This document shows positions 34,355 through 44,965 of a stretch of 64,000 nucleotides of DNA, in pieces. The DNA is taken from NCBI GenBank assembly GCA_965178125.1, contig OZ237737.1, positions 558,001 through 622,000 of the forward strand, read 5' to 3'. How positions within the stretch are numbered: the first letter of the stretch is position 1; each line of letters begins with the position of its first letter. The DNA comes from Bilabrum cf. latius (taxonomy: Eukaryota > Bigyra: Bicosoecida > Bigyra > Bicosoecida). A program made the translations under genes and the position numbers. The notes below the pieces were generated by a model. It was not told the DNA's origin. It saw only the letters and a list, made by a program, of their open reading frames with translations, and made no database searches.

Positions 34355-35246
34355 GTTGAACCAAGGCTTGTGAGAGTGCAATGCGACTAGAACTGGTCAG
34401 AACATGAAAATCTGATTTTCGAATTTGCACCCATTGTAAGGCGCAAATCCAATTTCGGGCAGCCGGCGACCTGCCGTTGGGGCTCTTGAGGGCCTAAAAT
34501 TGCGTGTATCTACCAAACTTCCCACTTTTATTAGCTGGATGACTGCCTGGTCTAGTTGAGTAGTTGGGGCCGCTGTGCTCTAGAGAGAAGGTGGTGCTCT
34601 GCCGTCTGTTCGATCGCCAGGGTGGTCAAGATGCCTGTGAAGGGCCCGGATCAACTACAGAATACGAAATGATTCGCTAGCTACCGCACTTTCATACGCA
34701 AGGCCAACGGCCTGCCAAACAGCACGTCATAGCATCAGTCGAGCGCCCCCGTGGACACGAAGTCATCCACTGCCAGCGCGGCTTCATGCATGACAACACT
34801 AGGAGGAGAACGCTCCCACTCGGTGCAGGCTTGAATGCATGTAATCAACACATTTAGCCGCGCCACCACTTGGTGTACAGAGTTGTGCTCTGCACTCTGG
34901 GCATGCAGTGCTCCGATTGTTTCATAGATCATCATGCCTCACGCTTGCACCGCAGACGGATTCGATCTCGCACAAGGCGCTGTGCGGTGATTTAAGAGTC
35001 GCTATAGATTTGAAAAATCTACTCGACGGAGCAAAATTTACTAACTATTTGATTGACCCGGTCGTCAACCTCTAGACGTTGCCATCGAAGTAATGACAAG
35101 AGTTTGCCACCGTGAGAAGTCCCACTAGTCTCGACCCGGTTAGCGGCTTTTCCGCGGATAATACAGGTTTATTGCAGCGAATAAATTTATCATTGCATTT
35201 CTTAACAAACGGCACAGTATTTGCAATCTCTGCCTCCTACTGCCTG
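34355..35246. other. Intergenic region with a duplicated gene 3' end
   Basis: About 0.9 kb upstream of the RCC1-type gene and upstream of the sulfatase start. It holds the diverged copy of the 43.1-43.3 kb region (listed separately). A plus-strand open stretch from 35097 leads into the RCC1-type gene, and a strong acceptor TTTATTGCAG ends at 35177, so an upstream exon with a signal peptide may lie here. I could not place it. Confidence 0.5.
34735..34935 (-). pseudogene. Partial copy of the 3' end of the gene at 43,193
   Basis: A 66-residue frame from ATG to TGA whose last residues, VDDFVSTGALD, match the terminus of the protein at 43,193-44,839 (SDDFVSTGALD). The similarity continues past the stop into the 3' flank: plus-strand 34,665-34,790 resembles 43,125-43,250, including AATGATTCGCTAGCTA and CCCGTGGACACGAAGTCATCC. 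Upstream of the shared tail the frame is unrelated. It is probably a truncated duplicate, though a tiny functional gene is not excluded. Confidence 0.6.
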
Positions 35247-38200
35247 ATGTCGATTTTGGGTCAGTTGTCTGATGCTAGCGACCGCAAAACTCTCGCGTCC
35301 CTTGAGGTTAAAGCTTTCCAGCAGCTAGATGAGGCGCATTTAGAGTTTGAATGGCCTCCAAAACTACCATAGAACGTCTCATTGTCCGGGACGAGGCTGA
35401 CTACTACGTCCGGTGCCGTTTGGATCGCAGTGCAAGCTGGCAAAGATGCGGACGCCCCACCGTCTCGCTCCCTACCGACGCATGACCTGAACGTGACGGT
35501 GGGAAACATAACTGGGACATCATCAGGAGCAGGGCTACTCATTCGGGTGGAGGTCCGCGGAAAGCTGGACACGGGTTCGGAGGGCCAGCTGGCCCTCATC
35601 GGCGGAGGCAGCGTGGTCGCATGGCGAAGCAAGGAATCCCTCGCTGCACCGTTTTAGAACAGTTCCCAGCTGCAGGCTCGCATCGGCCTGCAGTCTGCCG
35701 AGGAATATTTCGACCTGCTACTCCAGGGGGATGACAGGGGGTGGTTCCCAGGTGCTGCCTGCGGCAGAGCCGAGCTGTTCCCCACGTGGACGGAAGGCAG
35801 GATGAGGGTTGCCATCCCGCACAGCCTGCTAATGGCAGCACAAGCTTCACGGGTCGATGTTCCAAGCCTGACTGTGCGAGCCTTTGCTGCCGCAGAGGTC
35901 ACAATCAGTGGTGCAAAATCCTCGAGGTCCGCTTGGGATCCACGTCGGCACGGGGAGCTGCTTGGTGCAGACGGGGCAAACGACTGGAGAACTCCGCGGC
36001 CCGTCTCATTTACGATCGCCGTATCGACCCCATGGGATGCCCCCATCGCCAGCCAGCAATGCGTGACGCGATTCGCCACACAGGTCTCTGCCGGTAGCAG
36101 GCTGACTTGCGTGACGCTGGACGGCGCAGAGGCGAGGTGCTGGGGATCGAATTTCCACGGCAATGCCGGCTGTGGCAACGACGACGGTCCTTCTTGCATG
36201 TACGGCCGGAACGGTGGAATCTCGAGCCCAACGACGCTAACCGGGCCGATCCGCATGACCGACGCAGTCAGGAACCAACGAACCGTCCAGATCGAGTCAG
36301 GGGCCAATCACACGTGCGCACTGCTGGAAGGAGGCGAGGTCCGTTGCTGGGGAATGAATGCCGTGGGACAGTTGGGCTGCGCAGGTGGAAGCTCAGAGTC
36401 ATGCACGTACGGACTTGCGAACGGAGTGGGCAGTCCCTCTATGCTTGAGGGTCCAGTGAATATGACCGGGGCTGAAGACGCCCCCCCGGCAACCATGATT
36501 GCGTTGGGTTGGAACCACTCCTGTGCCCTCCTGTAGTCTAACGATGGCAGCCAGCAGCAAGTCCGGTGTTGGGGCTCGAATTTTTACGGTCAATTGGGCT
36601 GCGGTTCGGGCCGGTCGAAATCGTGCAGGTACAGGAATCGTAAAGAGGGAGTCGAATCGCCAGCAATGCTCGATGGGCCCATTGATTTCGGGCCACGGTA
36701 CCAAAACGTCACAATCATCTCCATTGTCGCCGGTGGGTACCACACGTGCGCTCTCTTCGAAGGCGGTGACGTGTTCTGCTGGGGATTCAACGAGAATGGA
36801 TAGCTGGGCTGTGGCTAGAACAGTGGAAGATCGTGTGCCTATGAATAGGAGTTTGGGGGGGTGAGCGCTCCAACTGATCTGAAAGGGCCGATTCAGATGA
36901 CGAGAGATAGCAGCGACTTCGAGACCGCCATGCTTGCAGGCGGTGGGTATCATACATGCAGCCTATCAACGACTGGAAAGTTGCGGTGCTGGGGACTGAA
37001 CCATAGGGGGGCCCTCGGGTGCGGAGATGACAAAACGTAGAGATGCATGTACGAGCAAAGTGAGGACGATCATGATGACGACGCTGACTTCAGGCATGCG
37101 GAGGGTGGGGTTCCTTCGCCATCTTTGTTGGCTGGTTCGATCGATTTTGGGGCACAAAATGTCATCATGGTTGCTGCAGGAGAAAAGCATACATGCGCTC
37201 TGCTTTCCAATAGATCAGTGCTTTGTTGGGGGGATAATCGATTCGGGTAGTTGGGCTGCGGGACTTCGACACTGGCTGGCTGCTTCTTCATGGACACGCA
37301 AGATGGCGTTGCCAGTCCTCTAGCCCTGACCGAACCTGTCGCACTGCCCACAACGCCAAATCGTCAAAATGTGGTGCAGATAGTCGCGGGCGACCGCCAC
37401 TCGTGTGCGCTAGCAGTGCGCGGAGGCGTATATTGTTGGGGAGAGAACGTGGATATGCAGAGGATCGTGCATGGCGGTGGAATATCGAAGCTGAGCGGCG
37501 CCAGCGCTACGTTAAGGTTGGCAGGTTTGGATGCTACGCTGCCTACGAAGTCCATTGCGCTTGGAAATTCGTTCACATGTGCCCTTTCGCATGCAGGATC
37601 ACTGAGATGCTGGGGAGGAAACATTGCAGGGGAGCTTGGCTGTGGTATGAGCTAGGGTCCCGACTGCATGGCAGGCTCGAGGAGCGAAGACCTCTTTGGC
37701 GTTTCCAACCCTTCAGATCTGGTCAGCGATGTCCAGCTCCCAGACTGGCTGTATGATAAGCGACTTGACAGCATCTCGGCGGGCAGCGCATACACATGTG
37801 CCGTGGCATCGTCTGGGGAAGGACTTTGCTGGGGAAATAACTTTTTCGGGCAGCTTTCATGCGGCACGTCCATGCACAAAAGCTGTAGATACGAAGTCAA
37901 TAACCACAACGTTGACGATGATTAGGATGACAACGATGACAATTTTGCTATGGCGAACATTGGCATGCCAGAATCTGGCCCAGTCGGCGTGGCAAGTCCA
38001 GCTGACCTCAAGTAGCCAATCCGATTGAACAAGGTAGCAAGCATAGCGCCGAGCTCTGCGTTTACATGTGCTCTGCGCGTTAACGGAGAGACGAATTGCT
38101 GGGGCATCAACAATGCAGGACAGCTCGGCTGTGGTCGCAGCCAAAGTGAGCGTTGCGAGTTTGGCACACTTGTGCGTGTCGTATACCCCACGATGCCTGT

Positions 38201-41200
38201 TCGCATGAAAGCTGAAGGTCCAAACATACCTGCAGTTCAGATCGTCACTGCTCATGCAGGTGTAGACGACATAGGTAGTACAGGAGATTCCCAGTTTTCG
38301 TGTGCTCTGTTAATCGACGGGCGGGTTAAGTGCTGGGGTGATAATTCCTATGGACAGCTTGGCACGCACCAGGAATACGGATCAGGCGTCGTCGCAAGTC
38401 CTTCGGACCTTGCATCCCCTATCAACATGACGGGAAGCTCGAACGACCCAAAGGCGTTGATGCTGGCAGCTGGAACTTCATTTGCCTGTGCTCTGCTAGA
38501 AGATGGTAGCGTGAGGTGCTGGGGATCCAACACTGCCGGCGCTCTAGGTTGCGGTTCAAGTACCGGACCAGAATGTATGTACGGATCCCCCACGGGTGGA
38601 GTGTACAGCCCTTCCTTGCAGTAGGGGCCTGTGAACATGACCGGTTCTGAGGCCCTCGTCCCTGCGGTGTTGATCACTGCCGGGTCCTTTCACGCCTGTG
38701 CGATTCTCGTGGATGGTAGCACCAGATGTTGGGGATACAACCTGTATGGCTAGTTAGGCTGTGGCTCTCGCGTTACCTCCGACTGCAAGTTTGGCCTTGA
38801 TAACACAGGTGTGGCTAGTCCAATGGATCTCGTCGGACCGGTCCAGTTCTCATCCACCGGAGGGAACCCCCGTGCAATCCAGATCGCAGCTGGGAGTTTC
38901 CACACGTGTGCGTTGCTCGAGGGTGATGATCTGCGTTGTTGGGGATTCAATTACAACGGATAGATCGGTTGCGGGGGGTCTGATCAGTGCTGGGTGCAAG
39001 TCAGCGTTCCCATCGCTGCTTCGCCAATCCAGATTAAAGAGGCATCCATGCGAGGCTTCGTTTCGTGTGGTAGCTTTCCATCGTGCATGTCTCCGCGTAG
39101 CTTGACTCACACAGCTGGTGGTATTTCACTAGGTTCCAATCCCTCCTCTAATGCAACCTACGCGCAGATGCTTCCTGATCCCACGCGATGGGCAGGCGAG
39201 GCAGCGCTGTCCCTGATCACCGTGATCGGCAGCACATCAAAGCAGTCTACAGCGACTGGGGCAGTCGTACTTGGGACCACCGCAGACTGTTCGAAGCCCT
39301 TTGCTGTTCTTCCAAGTGCAAAAGATCGCACCTAGCTTTCCGATTGCGCCGTATCAGTTGATGGAGACCGACGGCTTGATACTGCGGGGGGTAGCATATT
39401 CGAAATCAGGTGTTCGTGGTGGCCTTATCTCGCTGCAAACCTTACTGGCGTGCCAACGGTTCTCATCGGGGGCACCCAGACACAGTCGTGCAGTTTTGTG
39501 TCCTCGAGAGTGCTGCAGTGCCGCGCACCGGCTGGCACCGGTGGCAACGCATCCATCGTTGTGCAATCGGCGTGGGGAATCGAACCTTTTCTCAACCAAA
39601 CTAGGACGATTGGCTAGCTGTCGTATGCCCCTCCCAGTTTAACGGGTGCCGTTCAGTCCGGAGGCAGCAAGCGATTTGTTCCGGGCGGAAACCTAACTGT
39701 GGTTGGGCACGGATTTGGCTCAGCGTCGTCGGAGCCTCACAATTTTGAAGTTACCGTTCAGAACATGCCGTGCCAGAACGTGTCAGTTCAGTCAGATGAC
39801 GCGCTGAGCTGCATCCTGCCAGCAGTATATGGTGATGATCTGTTGGTTCGAGTACGTGCCAGTCGTCAGAATTCAACGAACGAGTTTCCAATTACGATTC
39901 CTCCACCAATTGTGGAGTCGGCTGTGCTGACCGTGAACGCTGGCAAGAAAGAAGCCCGACCCTCAAGCAGGACGCGAATTTCATCGTACAGTAGCAGTGG
40001 GTGCCTAGGTGAACAAGGCGACAATGCCACGGTCACTATCAGCGGCGAGAGCTTTGCCAATGGCTTGCTGCGTTCTGTTGCGGTGGGTGGCGTGAATTCG
40101 ACTAAGTGCTGCGTCTCGCCGTCACGCGAACAAGTCTCGTGCCATGTAAAGGTACCATGTGCCTGGCGATCAACACAAGTGTACGTGGAATCTGCCACAT
40201 GCGCATTTTGTGACACTACGGTCCGAGCCACGAGCTCGGCCACCGGCATTGTCGTACCAAAGCGCCGCCCGATCGTCAAGCCGCTCAACGTCACTGTGCA
40301 TAGACCAAGTAGCAACAAGAGAGAGATTTCCGTGTCGATTCTCGCCCTTTCTAAGCTGTCTGAAGAGATGCTTTTGCAGGCGATGGGTCCTGACTACGCT
40401 GCTGTTGGCGGGGCTCCGTCCTACTTTGAGCTTAATGTGTCAGCGTCATCGACTGGCAGTCTCTTGGTAAGTCAGTCGTTCGAGCGGGCCCTAGGTACCA
40501 CTGGTCACGGACCGAGCCGTGCAGCCATGGGCGGCATGGGCGGCATCATTGACTCATTGTCGATCGAGGATGCGACGCTTCGTGCCAGGGCCGGCCAGGT
40601 CTTCCAGTCACTTCGGGGCCTGGGCGTTGATATGATCTCTCTCACCGCACTGTTGCCCGATGCCTTTACTGGGCTTGTCGACATCAGCGTAGCTCCACTG
40701 CTGCAGGATGAATCGACCGGTGCCTTGATTCGCGGTAGCTTTGTCACCGTCTCCAGCAAGTCATCCGTGCGACAGCTCTGCTCAGATAGCAGCATGTACG
40801 ACGAAGCCTCCGGTGCGTGCCTCCCGTGCGACACTAGCTCTGCCCTGTGCTGTGGCGCACCATCAACGCTTGTGCCACCCATGTAGGGCGTATGGAAGCT
40901 GCCGATGAATTGGACAGGTGGTAGCAATGCATCCTTCCTTGCGTGTGCGGATGACCATCAGCACCGCTGTGACGGAGTTAAGATGCATGGGAGCTCAATA
41001 GCAGAGCAGTGCGAAACTTACGCAGTGCCAATCAATGAAAATGTGCCTGATTGGATGGATCAGAGCCTTGCCTCTGTTTGGCAGCACACCGTAGAGGAGT
41101 CCCTTCCTCCGGCACTTCGGTTCCCGCAGTTGCACTTTGCATGTGCCGACCACAGCGCAGGCGTGTAGTGTGCTTTTTGCGAGCCGGGTACCCACGCTGC

Positions 41201-42956
41201 CTTTGGCTCTGGTGATTCCCCATGCGTCCCGTGTGGGCATCGGTGGAGTCAAATTGCCCTGGCAGCAGTTGGAGTAGTTCTCATAGTTGCCCTCGTCACC
41301 GGATATGTGCTGCTGAACGACATGCGAGCCATACAGGCTGCGGACGAGGCGTAGCATGGGGAAGATTCCAAGGCGACAGGAGCTGAGCCACGTCTTGAAG
41401 AAGCGGACCTCTCCAACATTGGTACAGTCGCGCACGTGAGCATCCTACTGGATTACTTTGCACAGATTTCAATCGTGGGAGCTGTGTTTACAGGAGACTA
41501 CGCAAGCACAAGTGATTCATCCTGGACAAACCACCCGGCGACGTCATGGATCATGCCGGTATCAAACTTTTTTTTCTCCGTCGGCACTTCGCTAGCATCA
41601 CCCGAGTGCCTGCTCTAGTCGCTTTCAGGAGCAGATCACGCCGACGCTGTAGCTCGAGGCTCGTTGGATGTGCAGCACTCCGAGCTGTTTGTGCAAATGA
41701 TCGGTACCATTGTGTTCGTGTGCTTCTTGGTGGCATCTGTCTCGTTGCTCTGGTGTGTTCTTGTTTGCTGTGGCTGTAGTTGCCTGCTTGTTCGTGTCAA
41801 AGACACCATGGGGTCCGTATTGGGCATTCATGGCTCCAATGCGGGCGCTGCGGAGAGCATGATCTCACGGGAGGGTACTGTTGTAAGCACTAGACAGCTC
41901 ACTGCCTCTGCCACAGAGTCCTGCAGTGCAAGTCTACCAGCAGCTGATTCTTCAAGCGGGGGATCATCGAGCGGTGCGACGCGACACAATGCCTTTGCCC
42001 CAACCCTGCTTGACTAGTTCCTGCTTACAACGGTCGTACTGCTTAAGCAGGCTCACCCGTACTTGACGCAGCTAGCCGTCTAGCTCCGATCGACAACGCG
42101 AATTTCGCCTGAGTGTGTGGAGAACTGCGACCGACTTGTCGCTGACATGGACGATTCGTTGGACTACGGAAGCAACAGGCAGGTGGTCAATGCTGTAGTC
42201 TGGCCTGTCATCGCTTTGATCTCCGTCGGTGCGCCTTTTGTTCTTCTCGTGTTCGTACTGCTGCCAGGCTAGTCAAGTAGCCATGGTGCATACAGACTCG
42301 CTCCTCTAGTGGAAAGCTTTCGGCCCGGGCGCCAGTGGTGGGCGAGCGTGGAGATGCTGGGTCGAGTTGCTCAGATCATGCTGGCTGGATTTGCTGTGGC
42401 ACACAGTTCTCAACTGCAGTATCTGGTTCTTCTGCTTATCGTGATGCTGCTGGCTACTGGAAATAGCCTATTTCAGCCTCAAGAGAATCTTGCGGAGAAC
42501 CTCCACAGCCTTGGTTCTCTCGTGGTCGTGGGGGTCACACTCGCTGGCGTGCTTGCCGTGCAGGTCCTGCAGGGTCTTGACGATATCAACGACAAGGACA
42601 AGAAACAAAGCAAGACTGGAATTTTTATCGGACTCGGTGCCCTCAATGCGCTGTATGTGGGAGCATCGATGTATATCCTTGGGCAAGCGCTGCTCAGGAA
42701 GTTCTGGCCGTCCCTTGCCGTTGCTTGCCTCACCTGCAAGGGATGGGACAATGCCTGCTGCCGCTGCTGTCCGTGCTGTGTTTCACGCTAGCAGCAGCCG
42801 TAGGAAGGCGAGAGGCCTGCTCCATCAAGTGAGGCCGCTATTCGTGACAATGCCGTGGAAAATACGCCATGTGCAGTGGAGTTAGGTCTGTCTGAGCCGT
42901 TGCTCAGGAGGCGCAGCCTTGGTTTCGCAGCGTCGGGAACATCGAGCATCAACTAA
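35247..42956 (+). CDS. Giant RCC1-repeat/IPT/Cys-rich multipass membrane protein
   Basis: 2,569 codons in one frame to TAA (42954-42956); about 25 in-frame TAGs. Residues about 285-1250 are RCC1/BLIP-II-type beta-propeller repeats with CWGxNxxGQLGCG and HTCAL cores. In four repeats the Gln of GQLG is TAG (36801, 37248, 38751, 38961), while other repeats use CAG or CAA. An IPT/TIG-like domain follows (GGNLTVVGHGFG, about 1465-1540), then a Cys-rich GCC2/GCC3-like region (CEPGTHAAFGSG, to about 1995), a TM helix at about 2000-2021, LLDYFAQISIVGAVFTGD, and at least five more TM helices between 2147 and 2483, with ESFRPGRQWW typical of large protist membrane proteins. The extracellular part has many N-x-S/T sites. 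It is probably a surface receptor or adhesion protein. The ATG used is the first in frame. A missing 5' exon with a signal peptide is likely. Confidence 0.85.
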
Positions 42957-43192
42957 AGGACATGTTCAATGGAGCCGAGGACCTGCTGTTCTATTCGCTA
43001 GATTCCTTATGTCAACTGTGCTCCAGTGTAGATCTGAAGATGGATGTGTTGCTCAGCCTGCGGTAGACAGCGTTGCCGATGTAGTTGCTGCTGTCGGGCC
43101 AGAGCCTACTGATGAACAAATTCAAAATGATTCGCTAGCTATTGCATTTTCATTCACATCGTATATCTACTGCTCGATAGCACGCCATCGCA

Positions 43193-44839
43193 TCAGTCAA
43201 GCGCTCCCGTGGACACGAAGTCATCCGATGCCAGCACAGCCTCCACTCGCTTCTCGATCTCGGCCTCTGGCAGCCCAATCTGGTCCAGGGCCGCTCGCGT
43301 GTCTCCACGCCCCTCAATGAGCCCTACAGCCTCTAGAATATCCACTAGCTGTTGCACAGCTTGTGCCTCTCCCTGTTGCTGCGCTGCACCACCAGCTGCC
43401 GCCCCCTTGCTCGGCGTGAGGGCAGTGGCCCCGCCTTTCGCGCCGTCTTGCTCCAGCAGGCCGGTGCTTTCCAGCTGTGCGAGTGCCCCGGTGACCTATG
43501 CCTCTGCCTTGTGCATCTCAGTGAGGGCCTTCTCTATCTCCTGCGAGCGCTTCACGAAGTCGGTGCACACAGTGTCGAACCGCGACGCGAAGTCCTCCGT
43601 GATGGAAGACTTGGTGGTGTGCGCGGCCTCGGCCACGCGGGTGAGCACCCCCATGATTGCAACGGAGCGCTCCATGGCGTTCTCCACCGCAGCATCGAGC
43701 AGGTCTTTGGTTCCCTTCAAGGATTGCTCGCTCGCCCTGGCCAAGGCCTCTGCCTCGCGTTGGAACTGCTCGAACTGCCTGCGGTCCGAGGCACCGGTGC
43801 CCCGCTTGTCGCCTTTGGCATGCTCCTCTAGGTCCTTCTCGACCCGGAAAAGCTGTGCCTTGAGGCTGTTCCACACAGCATGTGGCTCAATGGGCTAAGA
43901 AGACCCGTCCTCCTTGACCACGTGGTACTCCAGTCTCGGGTACGGGACCACAGTGCTCCCGGCTGGCAGGCGCTGGGGCTTCGCCCAGCGCACCTTCACT
44001 TGGCCCGACACAAGCGGCAGCACAGACTCAGAATCACTGTTTGCTGCCTTGGCTGAAGCATGGCCGGGGGCGCCACCTCCAGATTTGCCGGCACCCGAAG
44101 GTGCTTTCGGCCGGCCAGCACTTGCCTCTTCGAACAGGTCCTGGTCGCTGCCGGAGTCCTCCTCCTCAGAGCCCGAGCTGCTCGTGACCGGGATAGGCTT
44201 GGGAGCTTGAGCAGCAGCTTTGCGGGCTCGCTCGGCGATCGTTCCTCCACTCTTCTGCGCCTTCGCCCTGCGAGCGACACCGAGACCTGCAAGCTGAGAC
44301 TCAATCGCTTGCTTGTCACTGTCAAACCTCTCAATGGAAGACTTCATGGGGGCCTTTGCGGGCTTGATGGGGCTTATTCCGGCGCTGGCTAGCTTGCTGC
44401 CTGCAAGCCTTTTGCTGGCCGCCTCTGCACCTGCTGGCATCTCCTGTAGCGGCAACTGGCTCATTGGATTGTCCGTGTGAGGGCTGACGGCCGATTGGCT
44501 CGAAATGGGCTCGATCTGGGGAGGTTTACGATCTGGAAAAGGTGGTGGCGGCATCGTTCCGGGTGCACTCCACAGTGAACTCGAGGCCCTTGCTGAAAAA
44601 GCTGCTCCAAGTCTACCACGAAAGAGGTCTCTAATACCGAAAGGCTTAAGTTTAGGCATATTGCCACCGCCTACTTTCAGTTTGAACTCTGGGGAGCCCT
44701 TGCCGCGGCCAGGTTGCGAGGTTGTCTTCTTCGTGCTGCTTGCCGGCTCCTTCAGCTCATCATCCGATCCCAGGTCGTCCAGGCAAATAGGTTTCACTGC
44801 AAATCTTAGAAACTCGTTTCTATCCGAAGGATTTGACAT
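43193..44839 (-). CDS. Ser/Ala/Pro-rich protein with central coiled coil, unknown function
   Basis: 548 codons from ATG (44837-44839) to TGA (43193-43195), with TAGs at 43496 and 43895. The first 330 residues are low-complexity and basic/acidic (ASSTKKTTSQPGRGKG, TSSSGSEEEDSGSDQDLFEE), probably disordered. Residues about 340-460 form an amphipathic coiled coil (LKAQLFRVEKDLEEHA, EALARASEQSLKGTKDLL). The C-terminal 80 residues are again helical and end VDDFV-like (SDDFVSTGALD). I recognise no family. An open frame extends upstream of the ATG without another ATG. It converges with the RCC1-type gene, with 236 bp between the stops. Its 3' end is partly duplicated at 34.7 kb. Confidence 0.7.
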
Positions 44840-44965
44840 TATCCGTGGTCTAGTTGTGGAAAAACCTGGTTTGTGCTCGCTTCGAAGGGATCGGATCAAA
44901 GTGAAGAGCAAGTAATCGCGCAGCAGATTCGAGTGGTCGCAACAAATTTGTCGCCCCTCGACAGA

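Noticed and set aside
43320-43900. Long plus-strand open frames opposite the gene at 43,193
   Set aside because: With only two stop codons and GC-rich composition, antisense frames stay open by chance. They lack domains, while the minus strand has a consistent coiled coil.
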